Part shown: positions 50,321 through 59,844 of the stretch, piece after piece
Layout of the letters: every line of letters begins with the position of its first letter
Position numbering within the stretch: the stretch's first letter is position 1
Source: Nitrospiraceae bacterium
Lineage (GTDB): Bacteria > Nitrospirota > Nitrospiria > Nitrospirales > UBA2166
DNA: 64,000 bases
Direction of reading: 5' to 3'
Assembly: GCA_002726235.1 (NCBI GenBank)
Contig: PBSN01000013.1
Span: 14,124-78,123, forward strand
The notes under the pieces: model-generated
Told to the model about the DNA's origin: nothing
Seen by the model: only the letters and a program-made list of their open reading frames with translations
Databases searched by the model: none
Translations under genes and position numbers: made by a program

Positions 50321-51652
50321 ATGAAAACTCCGTTAGGGAAATACGCTATTGCGGTAGCGGGGATTGCCGTGGCCTTTGGGTTCTTCGTGGCAATATCCGT
50401 TACTCCGAGTGCGGTTCAGGCCGGGACGACCATCATCACGGTACCTGACGTTGCGCCGCTGCCGCCGGCGCCATTTACCGACGCCCGAATCGTCAATATC
50501 GGGCGCCAGATGTTTTTTGACAAGATGCTGGCTGCTGATGGACAGCAGGGTTGCAAATTGTGTCATGATCCGAAGTTTGGATGGGCGCATGATAAGCAAA
50601 TTTCACCGGGCTATCCTTCGACCATGCATTGGCGGAATTCGCAATCTGTCATGAACACAGCCCATCGCGATGGAGGTGAGTTGGGGCAGACCGGTAACTG
50701 GGGCGGGCTCAGTGCCGCCATACAGTACAAGTGGTCATCGCCGTATTTCCTCGCCCGTGACGGCCGTTTGGTCGTTCAGGTGTGGCGGCAGTTCCCTGGG
50801 TACATGAAGATGTGGAAGGAAGTGTATGGGCATATGCCGTCCTACCCAACCATGCGGGATAGCCTTGTTGAATTTACCAAGACCATTAATTCACAAAATG
50901 TGCCGCTGGATTCGTATCTCCAAGGCAATGACAAAGCACTGTCAGGGATGGCGAAAAACGGATTATCTCTCTTCAAGGGCAAAGCGCGTTGCATTTTGTG
51001 TCACAATGGCGCGTTGCTCTCCGATGAGAAGTACCATAACCTGATGATCCCGAAGAATCCGATTGTTGACATCGATCCGTTGATGCAATTCAACCGTCGG
51101 TTTTCGTTCCGCAACCTTGGGACTCCAGGCAACGATGTCTGGTGCCGTGGTAACGTGCCGGATCTTGTTGATTATCAGCCACAGCCCTGTTCTGAGGGTA
51201 AAGAGCCGATGTTTGATATGGGACGTTTCACTGTCACCAAGGACTGGGGCGATCTCCACAAATTCAAGACAGCCATGTTGCGTGACGTCAGCCGGACATC
51301 GCCCTATGGGCATAACGGCATGATGGGCGCTTCGTTGGACGAAGTGGTGGAGTTCTATAACAAAGGCGGCGGCCCGATGTGGCAGCCGACGCACGTCCAC
51401 TTCGCCGAGATGGTGAAGGCTCCTGCGATCAAGCCATTGGGCTTGACCTCACAGGAACAGGCTGATTTGGTGGCCTTCCTTGACGAAGGGCTTACCGGGT
51501 CGAAAATTATTGTGGAAGAGGTCAATGCATTTCCTCCACCACAAGCTCGTCCGGTGCAAACAATTCGGCTGTTGGAAACAAACTGGACTCACCTGAAGAG
51601 CGACAAGTATGGTAAGGGTGAGGCTATCGATACACTGCACGGCCACAGGTAG
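50321..51652 (+). CDS. Second di-haem cytochrome c peroxidase / MauG-like protein
   Basis: CXXCH sites CKLCHDPKFGWAHD and CILCHNGALL; signal peptide. Confidence 0.85.
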   Translation: MKTPLGKYAIAVAGIAVAFGFFVAISVTPSAVQAGTTIITVPDVAPLPPAPFTDARIVNIGRQMFFDKMLAADGQQGCKLCHDPKFGWAHDKQISPGYPSTMHWRNSQSVMNTAHRDGGELGQTGNWGGLSAAIQYKWSSPYFLARDGRLVVQVWRQFPGYMKMWKEVYGHMPSYPTMRDSLVEFTKTINSQNVPLDSYLQGNDKALSGMAKNGLSLFKGKARCILCHNGALLSDEKYHNLMIPKNPIVDIDPLMQFNRRFSFRNLGTPGNDVWCRGNVPDLVDYQPQPCSEGKEPMFDMGRFTVTKDWGDLHKFKTAMLRDVSRTSPYGHNGMMGASLDEVVEFYNKGGGPMWQPTHVHFAEMVKAPAIKPLGLTSQEQADLVAFLDEGLTGSKIIVEEVNAFPPPQARPVQTIRLLETNWTHLKSDKYGKGEAIDTLHGHR

Positions 51653-51669
51653 GCCAGCAGAAGTGTGAT

Positions 51670-51758
51670 CCCTGGCAGCTTTCTTGTCAAAGCTGTCAGG
51701 GTGGAGTATAAAAAAGGGGTGGGTTGGCGATTTGTTGCGGCCGCTCACCCTTTTTTTT
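51670..51758 (+). terminator. Tandem hairpins; the second is a bidirectional-type terminator
   Basis: ccctggcagcttt-cttgtc-aaagctgtcaggg, then aaaaaaggggtg...cgctcaccctttttttt. Confidence 0.75.
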
Positions 51759-51795
51759 GTGGGTTCAACGAAACGATTTTTAAGGGGGGCGAATA

Positions 51796-52287
51796 GTGAA
51801 GGTAATGAGAGGAGTGCTCGCGCTTGCAATAGCGGTAGCGTTCATGGCAGGAGGCCTCTTTGTGGGGACGCCGGACGTGGGAGCTGCGAAGCTCAAGGCG
51901 CAGGTTGCCATACCAAAGAAGTATGAGGGGAAACATATGCCGGAAGGTGGCTGGACTGATCCCAAGCTGATTGCGCGTGGGAAAGAGGTCTATACCGGCA
52001 AGGTCAACAAAAAAGTGAAATGTTCAAAATGCCATGGCAAAAAAGGAAAACCTAAAGCCAAAGGCGCGCGGGATTTCCGGAAGGCCGCCAACATGGAAAA
52101 GTTTTCTGATACCTATTGGTTTTACCGCATTGCCGATGGGGTTCCGAAAACGCTGATGAAGGGCTGGTTGGGCAAAATCACCGAAGACGATATTTGGGCG
52201 GTGATGGCGTACGAGAACATGTTTTCCCACGGGGGGAAGCCGGCTGTGCCTGATAAGTCAAAGTGGGCAGCCCCTAAATTTAAATAA
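51796..52287 (+). CDS. Mono-haem c-type cytochrome
   Basis: GTG start; signal peptide; single CSKCH; downstream Met candidates. Confidence 0.85.
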   Translation: MKVMRGVLALAIAVAFMAGGLFVGTPDVGAAKLKAQVAIPKKYEGKHMPEGGWTDPKLIARGKEVYTGKVNKKVKCSKCHGKKGKPKAKGARDFRKAANMEKFSDTYWFYRIADGVPKTLMKGWLGKITEDDIWAVMAYENMFSHGGKPAVPDKSKWAAPKFK

Positions 52288-52319
52288 GACGACACTTGAT
52301 GGGTTGATTTTGAGAGTGC

Positions 52320-52355
52320 GTGGAGATGAGGGCGTTGCTCTCGTCTCCACATCTT
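52320..52355 (+). terminator. Hairpin with weak T tract after the cytochrome c gene
   Basis: gtggagatgagggc-gtt-gctctcgtctccac then atcttt. Confidence 0.5.
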
Positions 52356-52416
52356 TCGGCAGTGGTGCCACGCTACATTTGATAGAACCTACGCATTGAT
52401 ACGATAAGGACAAAGC

Positions 52417-52914
52417 ATGGCACGAGACTTATTTGAGATTCGCACTGAAGTGAAACGAATTTCTCGGCACTTGAATATTCTCTCCGACAAAGTTTCGAGT
52501 CGCGCGGAAAAACAGGACTTGGATGCCGAGCAGGTATTCATCGCCATTGACGAGCTTCGGAGCAACTTAACCGAAGTGCAAGCGCTATCGCTGAATTTGG
52601 TCGAAGGGGCAAATCCGGAAGCCGATTCCGATCTCACGCGGAAAAATCTTCGTGCCCAGTTTAAGGAAGTGGGGATGCTTGTTGACGTCGTGCGACGTCG
52701 CGGAGCGTCAACATCTCGGCTGGTCAATGATATCTTGACCGCCGCGTCTGAAATTGCAGATCATTCCGATCATCTTGCGGCTCTCGACATCGACCTCGAC
52801 CAGCTTGGACAGCGCCAACCGGAGTTAGCGGAATATTCAAACGAGCTGACCTCTGCACCAGTTCGGGCTGCTGGAGAGATGACAGACGTTGACGGTGAAG
52901 TCCAGGAACACTAG
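52417..52914 (+). CDS. Hypothetical cytoplasmic helical protein
   Basis: 165 aa, MARDLFEIRTEVKRISRHLNILSDKVSS...; no signal peptide. Confidence 0.65.
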   Translation: MARDLFEIRTEVKRISRHLNILSDKVSSRAEKQDLDAEQVFIAIDELRSNLTEVQALSLNLVEGANPEADSDLTRKNLRAQFKEVGMLVDVVRRRGASTSRLVNDILTAASEIADHSDHLAALDIDLDQLGQRQPELAEYSNELTSAPVRAAGEMTDVDGEVQEH

Positions 52915-52970
52915 GTTATCGCACTGATCAACGCTCGATCGAAAACTCCTTCATCTTTCTTTTTCGGCAA

Positions 52971-53870
52971 ATGAAACTATTGTGGATTGTGGTGATGCCC
53001 CTCGCGGGGCTGTGGATGGTCTTGGCTCATGCTGAATCCCCTCCTTCCACGTGGGTTTTGATTCCTGCCGGTGAGTTCATCATGGGAAGCAGCGCGGAAG
53101 ATATTGAGCATGGGACTGGGTTGTGTGAAACCGACTGCACCACCAAAGTGGGAGACTTGATGGGGGACGTTGAAGCCTTGAGGGTGTGTCGGGGGCAGTG
53201 CAAGCCAGAAATGTTTGGCAACGAAACGCCAGTGCATCGTGTCTATCTTGATGCCTACTTTCTCGATAAATTCCTCGTAACCAACGCTCAGTATCGTGAG
53301 TTCGTTGTCGCCAAGGGTCGTCCTGCGCCACGCAATGAATCCAGGGCAAAGTATACGCTCTGGAAGGGGGATACGGTCCCGCAGGCAATCATGCAACAGC
53401 CGGTGATCAATGTTTCATGGTATGATGCACGAGCCTATTGTCGGTGGGTTGGGGGGAGATTACCGACAGAAGCCGAGTGGGAAAAAGCCGCTCGTGGGCC
53501 GGATGGGCTGAGGTATCCGTGGGGCCATGAGATGCCGACACCGTCTCATGCCAACTATGGCCGACCATGGAGTGGAGACACGACGTTATCGCCGGTTGGG
53601 CAGTTTGAAAAGGGGAAGAGTCCCTACGGCATTTATGACATGGCAGGGAACGTGTGGCAATGGACGAATGATTGGTATGCCGAGCATTACTACGACGTGA
53701 GTCCAAAACAAAATCCCCAGGGCCCCAAACGAGGTCGCAACAAAACTGTTCGTGCGGGGTCGTGGATCAACATCCCTGCAGTCATCCATTCGGCGTCACG
53801 TGTGGGGTATGATCCACTCAACCGAATCTATGATATTGGCATTCGGTGTGCCAAGGGTGTCAAGGGGTGA
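52971..53870 (+). CDS. Secreted SUMF1/formylglycine-generating-enzyme-family protein
   Basis: LIPAGEFIMGSSAED, GGRLPTEAEWEKAARGPDGLRYPWG, MAGNVWQWTNDWY. Confidence 0.88.
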   Translation: MKLLWIVVMPLAGLWMVLAHAESPPSTWVLIPAGEFIMGSSAEDIEHGTGLCETDCTTKVGDLMGDVEALRVCRGQCKPEMFGNETPVHRVYLDAYFLDKFLVTNAQYREFVVAKGRPAPRNESRAKYTLWKGDTVPQAIMQQPVINVSWYDARAYCRWVGGRLPTEAEWEKAARGPDGLRYPWGHEMPTPSHANYGRPWSGDTTLSPVGQFEKGKSPYGIYDMAGNVWQWTNDWYAEHYYDVSPKQNPQGPKRGRNKTVRAGSWINIPAVIHSASRVGYDPLNRIYDIGIRCAKGVKG

Positions 53871-53922
53871 CCACGCGTCACAGGGCAAGATTTCAATGGA
53901 CAACAAATCGGAGGTATCCACT

Positions 53923-54414
53923 ATGACACGACTAGTTCTTATTCTCATGATGATGGGGATTGGTACCAACGCATTGGCTGCGGATGATCCCAGTATTAAA
54001 GGGGAAAAGCGGTCATCTATCCAGGCAGCGATGAGTACGCACATTGCGGAAAACTCTGTGGACGGGCGGTATGTTCTCTATGATCCCATTGACGACAAGG
54101 TTCTCAAGTTGAAACTCGACGACCTTCACGATGGGATTGTCCAAAAGTCAGATTTCTATGTGAGCTGCGCAGATTTTTCTGCCAGCGACGGGACGTATTA
54201 CGATCTCGATTTCATGGTGGTAGAGAACGACGGCGAGTATAAAGCGTTGCAAGGGTTCGTACACAAGGTAGGAGATACCAAGCGGAAGTATCATTTGGAA
54301 AATACGGTGGACACAACAACTGTTGCAAGTGTACAGGAGACTGCGAAAGCAACGGAGACGTCCGACACCTTCACTCTTTTTGGGTTTGATCTGAGTTGGC
54401 TGAAGTTTTGGTGA
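53923..54414 (+). CDS. Small periplasmic hypothetical protein
   Basis: GGAGG RBS before ATG 53923; signal peptide MTRLVLILMMMGIGTNALAA. Confidence 0.65.
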   Translation: MTRLVLILMMMGIGTNALAADDPSIKGEKRSSIQAAMSTHIAENSVDGRYVLYDPIDDKVLKLKLDDLHDGIVQKSDFYVSCADFSASDGTYYDLDFMVVENDGEYKALQGFVHKVGDTKRKYHLENTVDTTTVASVQETAKATETSDTFTLFGFDLSWLKFW

Positions 54415-54628
54415 GGGTGGCGGTGCTGTTCACCATTTCTGTAATTCGCTGAGGCGGTTTAATACGGCCAAGATGCAGGGCCTGAGATCGATGCCTTGGA
54501 ATGTGTGTTGCAAAAGTGCATGGTGACGATGATTGTTTTCCCATCTTTCTTGAGGAGTAAAGCTTGGGGAAATAATCGTCGTGAACCTTGTTTTCTCCTC
54601 GAAGCAACGATCGTTGATGGCTGCTATC

Positions 54629-54663
54629 GGCTGGTCGTTGCACATATTACAACTCCCTTCCCA
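54629..54663. repeat. Left copy of an imperfect direct repeat flanking the HEWTH gene
   Basis: cggctggtcgttgcacatattacaactcccttccc; compare 56546-56579. Confidence 0.6.
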
Positions 54664-54732
54664 TCCTTCTCCTTACTCTTTCTTCCGATGATGAGATGGG
54701 GAGAATCGTAAGTCCGTGAAGCGGTGGTGCGT

Positions 54733-56436
54733 CTAAAGAGATTCAACCCCCTGACACAAGGTGCCAAAGTCAAACTTTGACTCATCGATTTGATAACAGT
54801 CGCAGATCTGAGTCACTTTGGTAATGAGGCGCTCGAAAGAGGCTTCGCTGATGATCCCGGGCTGGATAAAACGCTCGGTGAACCAAGTGCTCTTGAGAAA
54901 CCAGCTCATCGGATCTTCAATACGACTCAGACGCAAGTATTGAAACTCGTACGCTTGACGGCCCAGCTGCACGTAAGCCCCTCCTGAGGTGTCATCCTCC
55001 CAATGGGAGTACACGTTGTTTCGCACATAGGTGTCCATCTCATCGAGGCTCAGGAATCGCTGTGCCAGAAGGTTGCAGAGGAAATCCTCACTACGATGCA
55101 ACATGCGTTTGAGTACGGCCTGACCCAAGCGATCGGATTCTTCCTTCAACCCAGTCAGCTCCCGAGCGGTCTGATTCCGGACGGCTGTGGGTGCGACGGC
55201 ATAAATCTCATCAAAGAGCTCGGCCAGCTCTTCGGTCAACGTCTTCCACTCGCTCCTTGTTGCTGGTGGGATAAGGATCCATCCTGACTCGGCCGCAAGA
55301 TGCGTCCACTCGTGAACGGTGCGGGCAGCCAGCATGAAGCGTTCGTACGGTGGTGACGGCTCCCAGAGGCGATTTTCATACTCTCCTGGCCCGATATTGT
55401 AGGCCACCAGCTTCCGTTGCCCATGTACGTAGCTCAGTCCCACTTCGGAGAGATCGGGTGCTGGATCGGCGAGTTCTTGGGGCAATCGAAGCGATTCCAA
55501 AAATCGTCGGGAGTGAAATGCTACGACGTTCAAGTCCTTCAAAATACGCTCCTCTCCCTGCTCAGTCAGTTCAGCCAAGGATGCGTGAAGCTCTGCCGTC
55601 TTTTCTGGTGCATCAGGAGCCCACAGGATCCGCCCTTTGGCTCCTGTGACCAGCAATGGAGGCTGCATCTCCGATAACCACGTACTAATTTTCGTTTCCC
55701 GGATAGAAACGCACGTGTAGGTTCCACGATGCTGCTGGATCACGTCACTTGCACAATTCAGCCACGACTGCAGAAGGCGATCCAGCTTATTGGAGAGATT
55801 GCCAGGAAGGATCAACCCAGTCTCCCGCATCATACGGGCGCGAGGCAATGCCAGCGTGGGCCTCTTGATCTGCTCATGATAGAGTTTCTGCACCCATGAC
55901 ATGGCCTCTGCCAATGCTCGGAATCCCCGAGCATCAGGCCGAGGGGTCTTCCGACAGCCGGTGACAAAATCACGCAGCTGTGTGGGGCTGCGTGTGAGAA
56001 AGTAGCTGAGGTTGGCCGCTAATGATGCAGGGCCAATTTCCTGTAATAGGGCCATCCGCTCCACATGAAAAAATTGGTAAGTGGCAAACTCCAAGGTAGA
56101 GAAAGCCGGATCAAAGTCGGAAGAATACACGACCCAGGAATTCTTGTTGAAGGGCAAGTAATATGGGCGGATGCGATTGGGCTGCGTCACAATACAGATA
56201 TGTTGTACCCGAGGTGGAAACCAAAAACGAGGAGCTTTGTGATGAAGATCTAACGCCCGTTTCCAGTACGTAGTAAAGGCTTGGTTGAACAGCGCGGCAG
56301 ATGCACGGGTGAAGACATCTCGTTCCAGTACCTTATCCTCGAAGGAACGGCTCAAACCAACCGATGACAAGTGTTCTATCGGAATGACAAATATGCCGTC
56401 ATGCGCGAAGTAGTAGTTGAACAGGTCGGAGTTCAA
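54733..56436 (-). CDS. Uncharacterised 567-aa protein with an HEXXH-type motif
   Basis: Long ORF; RTVHEWTHLAAESGW motif near 55300-55316. Confidence 0.7.
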   Translation of the reverse strand: MNSDLFNYYFAHDGIFVIPIEHLSSVGLSRSFEDKVLERDVFTRASAALFNQAFTTYWKRALDLHHKAPRFWFPPRVQHICIVTQPNRIRPYYLPFNKNSWVVYSSDFDPAFSTLEFATYQFFHVERMALLQEIGPASLAANLSYFLTRSPTQLRDFVTGCRKTPRPDARGFRALAEAMSWVQKLYHEQIKRPTLALPRARMMRETGLILPGNLSNKLDRLLQSWLNCASDVIQQHRGTYTCVSIRETKISTWLSEMQPPLLVTGAKGRILWAPDAPEKTAELHASLAELTEQGEERILKDLNVVAFHSRRFLESLRLPQELADPAPDLSEVGLSYVHGQRKLVAYNIGPGEYENRLWEPSPPYERFMLAARTVHEWTHLAAESGWILIPPATRSEWKTLTEELAELFDEIYAVAPTAVRNQTARELTGLKEESDRLGQAVLKRMLHRSEDFLCNLLAQRFLSLDEMDTYVRNNVYSHWEDDTSGGAYVQLGRQAYEFQYLRLSRIEDPMSWFLKSTWFTERFIQPGIISEASFERLITKVTQICDCYQIDESKFDFGTLCQGVESL

Positions 56437-56545
56437 AAGCCTCTCCCGGAGAAGTTGAGTGGCAATAGGCCGTGATTGTCATGAAAGTGAAGAACAAAGT
56501 CAACGACGGTGATGAAAAACGACACGTCAATTTTTCTTGAGGATT

Positions 56546-56579
56546 CGGTTGGTCGTTGCATGTATTGCAACCCCCTCCC
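56546..56579. repeat. Right copy of the flanking direct repeat
   Basis: cggttggtcgttgcatgtattgcaaccccctccc. Confidence 0.6.
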
Positions 56580-57146
56580 CGCGCATCTCCGCCCTCTCGT
56601 CATGTCGCTGTCCTGGAAGATTGATGAGGAATTTTTACCCTTTCCTTCATGATCTCCGCCTTGGCGAGTGTTATAGTTAAAGCACACGCACTCTCGCATG
56701 AATGCGGCGAAAGGAAATGATGAAAAGAACTCTGTTGTGGCTGGAGTGGGTATGGGGGGTTCCACTCTGTGCATAGCCGCTGGCGTCTCGGCCTATGAGG
56801 ACGACGGTTCTGAACGGCAGTTTATCGCGGAATGTTCCTCCGTTTTGGAGCCCTAGCGCATGGGAGGGGTTTCCCTCGGCATGGCGAGACGAGGCTTCAC
56901 CGTTGTTCACGGTTTGGGTGTGATCACCCTGCTGGATACGAAACGGACGAAGCGTGAATTTGATGCGCAGAGTTTTCTGGCGTATTTTGGGGAGAGTTCC
57001 CAAAGTTCTAGGTCATCGTATCCTCGCGAAGCGGGGTGGCGTCGGCAGGCTTATGCCCAGTCGAGGTTTACAGCGCTTTTTCACGTTTCTGCAGGCTCAT
57101 TTGTCATTGGCTAGATAATGCGCTAGTTCTCAACCCTCGCGGGCCA

Positions 57147-58043
57147 ATGGATAAGCAAACCCTCGCCTATGTGTATGCTGTCGCTGCCGTCTTGTTATGG
57201 TCGACGGTAGCTTCGGCATTTAAACTCACCTTGCAGGTCATGCGTCCCATTGAAATGGTGCTGTACGCATCCTTCGTCTCGGTGGCGGTTTTGTTTGCCA
57301 TGCTTGTTGGGCAAAAGCGGCTGAGCCAGTTGCGAGGCTGGTCCTCTTCCGATGTCTTGCGCTCTGCCCTTTTCGGGTTTCTCAATCCCTTCCTGTACTA
57401 TTTCATTTTGTTTAAAGCCTACGCGTTGCTCCCCGCACAAGAAGCACAGGCGCTGAACTTTATCTGGCCCATTGTTCTGGTTCTCTGTTCCATGGTCTTT
57501 CTCAAGCAGCAGATCGCATTGAAATGCGTCATGGCCATGATGATCAGTTTTATCGGAGTGCTGGTCATTGCCACACGTGGGAATATGCTCGCCCTCGAAT
57601 TTACCCATACTACGGGAGTGCTTTTGGCACTCGGCAGTGCATTGATTTGGGCGGTGTATTGGATTGGAAATCTCAATGATTCGTGCGACCCAGTTGCACG
57701 GTTGTTCATGAATTTTGTGTTCGGCTGTGTATTTGTGACGGGGTATGTGGTGCTGTTTGACCGTATTCAAATGCCAAGCCCGCAAGGACTTTTGGGATGT
57801 CTCTATGTTGGCCTGTTCGAAATGGGGGTGACATTTCTCTTGTGGCTCAAAGCACTTCAACTCTCTCAGACTACGGATACCGTCAGTGGTCTTATCTATA
57901 TCTCGCCATTTTTGTCATTGGTGTTCATTCATTTCACAGTGGGAGAATCGATCTTTCCGTCTACCGTCGTCGGACTCGCTCTGATTGTCGCCGGGATCAT
58001 GGCGCAGCATGGCCAGAGATTTACCCGTTCCTCCCTGTCATGA
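57147..58043 (+). CDS. EamA/DMT-family transporter
   Basis: MDKQTLAYVYAVAAVLLWSTVASAFKLTL; about 10 TM segments, paired EamA domains. Confidence 0.85.
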   Translation: MDKQTLAYVYAVAAVLLWSTVASAFKLTLQVMRPIEMVLYASFVSVAVLFAMLVGQKRLSQLRGWSSSDVLRSALFGFLNPFLYYFILFKAYALLPAQEAQALNFIWPIVLVLCSMVFLKQQIALKCVMAMMISFIGVLVIATRGNMLALEFTHTTGVLLALGSALIWAVYWIGNLNDSCDPVARLFMNFVFGCVFVTGYVVLFDRIQMPSPQGLLGCLYVGLFEMGVTFLLWLKALQLSQTTDTVSGLIYISPFLSLVFIHFTVGESIFPSTVVGLALIVAGIMAQHGQRFTRSSLS

Positions 58044-58070
58044 GGGAATGGTCCTGCACACGCCCAATGG

Positions 58071-59324
58071 TTAGGGTGATGAACGACCGTGGGCAGCCGC
58101 ACGACAAAGTGGGACGTGACGCTCTTCAGCCACACGGCGACATGTGGCTGCCTGTTTTTCTGGATCGGCAATGACCGCAGAGAGCGCTTCGCCAAGCTGG
58201 GCATAACACGCACGCTTGTCCCGCTGTGCAGCCATTGCACAGAGGCGTGCAGCTCGGTCAACTGACTTGTCAAGGTTGACTAAGTCCAAGACTGCACCCA
58301 TCAGGCAAATACCGGGTACCGATACTGGCCATCCATCTGGCGGACGTAATGGAGCACCGATCGCACACTGTGCGATGGCCGCCTCAAGGTCATGGTCGGT
58401 GTGCCAATTGATGCTGCGCCCCATGCTTCGAAAGCAATGGAAACGGTATGTGTCTGGCACGCGTTCGCATTCCGCAAACGCCTGCTGAAAATCAAACCCA
58501 TTCTGTTTTACGAACCAATCGGTGATCCCAAAATAGCATGCTGCCTTATAGCGCTCGTGTACGGCCGTGCATGGGTAGTGGAGGTCGGCTTTCTGTAAAT
58601 ATTTCGATGGGTGGTGGTCATGGGCAACAATATTTTCCATAAACACGCCACCGTAACAGGACGCTTGGGACGATTCGGTTGGAAGGAGGTCGCAGTGTTC
58701 AAGTGAGGCGAATAACTCATGCTGGAGATGGATCATGAATCCGTGTCCCAGTCCATGCAAACATTGGAAACTTGTATAGCGATCCTCATCTTCACGCGTT
58801 CCCTGCTGGCAGAGTGTGGGGATTGCCGCTTCGAGGTCCGAGGTTTCGGTCAGCAATTGCTCCATGGTCCCGTGATAACACCCGGAGGAACATTGGGCAT
58901 TGCAGTGGGCAAAGGCTTGGCTAAGATCATGGGTGAGCGCATAGGTCGTGCGCCCGATCACGTGGGTGATGGCATGGCAATGGTGCAGAACGTCTGGATC
59001 CTGTGTGGTGGCGATGTTGAGAGCGCGTAAGGTTGCCGGCGTTCCATGTTCATGGACGGCCTTCTGAAACACCTCCTTGAAGCAGTCAACGCGGGCCTCA
59101 ATTGGCAATGATTTCGTGCAGGGGGCGATGCTCGCGATCTTCAGGGGCGCCAGAATTTTTTCAGTGGATTTGTCATCACTTGGGGTGGGAGTAATGGCGA
59201 GGGTTCCCCAGAAGGAACTATACAGCACCCAGAGAGTTGCCCCCCCTACCGCAATTCCGAGAACCCAGCGTCCTGCCTTGCCCATGTCTCTTGACGGCTC
59301 GTATTGTATGGGTTCATCTTGCAC
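58071..59324 (-). CDS. Membrane-anchored Cys/His-rich protein (20 Cys)
   Basis: N-terminal TM anchor; repeated HCHAITHVIG, CNAQCSSGCYHG, CLHGLGHGF, CYGGVFMEN motifs. Confidence 0.75.
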   Translation of the reverse strand: MQDEPIQYEPSRDMGKAGRWVLGIAVGGATLWVLYSSFWGTLAITPTPSDDKSTEKILAPLKIASIAPCTKSLPIEARVDCFKEVFQKAVHEHGTPATLRALNIATTQDPDVLHHCHAITHVIGRTTYALTHDLSQAFAHCNAQCSSGCYHGTMEQLLTETSDLEAAIPTLCQQGTREDEDRYTSFQCLHGLGHGFMIHLQHELFASLEHCDLLPTESSQASCYGGVFMENIVAHDHHPSKYLQKADLHYPCTAVHERYKAACYFGITDWFVKQNGFDFQQAFAECERVPDTYRFHCFRSMGRSINWHTDHDLEAAIAQCAIGAPLRPPDGWPVSVPGICLMGAVLDLVNLDKSVDRAARLCAMAAQRDKRACYAQLGEALSAVIADPEKQAATCRRVAEERHVPLCRAAAHGRSSP

Positions 59325-59383
59325 CGAGGGGCGGCATCAGGGGCGCCTGCGCTGTCAGCCCTCGATGGGACGGGAGTCGTTTT

Positions 59384-59821
59384 TCAGTCTCCTGCTAGCT
59401 TGGTGGCGGGGTTGATGATCGAGAATTCGGCTGGAGCAATCTTCCCATCCACGATTCGAAAGGCCTTGATGTCTGGCTGATCTTTCACTTCAAGCGAGAT
59501 GATGATGTAGTGCGCTTCGGGATAGAAGGCTAGGCGAATGTCGGTGGCCGACGGATAGGCCTGCGTGTGCGTGTGGGAATGATAGATCACCAGCAGATCG
59601 AGTGTGTTCGAGCGCATGTTTTTGTGGGCCCACAGCAATTCCTTGGGATCCATAAAGTACGAGACGATGGAGGCATCTCCATTTTTGATTGGATAAATAT
59701 GGGTGACGGTGGCATCCTCTTCGGAGGTGGTCCCGGCCATGATGCCGCAGCACTCAACGGGGTCGATGCTCCGCGCGTGCGCCGTCATTTCATCGATGAC
59801 TGATTGGGGGATGTGCAGCAT
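59384..59821 (-). CDS. JAMM/MPN+ metalloprotease (M67 family, Mec+/QbsD-like)
   Basis: JAMM motif YHSHTHTQAYPSATD; DPVECCGIMAG. Confidence 0.9.
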   Translation of the reverse strand: MLHIPQSVIDEMTAHARSIDPVECCGIMAGTTSEEDATVTHIYPIKNGDASIVSYFMDPKELLWAHKNMRSNTLDLLVIYHSHTHTQAYPSATDIRLAFYPEAHYIIISLEVKDQPDIKAFRIVDGKIAPAEFSIINPATKLAGD

Positions 59822-59844
59822 GAGGGGACGTGGTCAGCAGCTCT

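Noticed and set aside
56860-57114. 84-aa plus-strand ORF upstream of the transporter
   Set aside because: Low-quality sequence with no conserved features; possible gene remnant but not supportable.
57195-57860. 221-aa minus-strand ORF opposite the EamA transporter
   Set aside because: His/Gln-rich shadow of TM-coding sequence.
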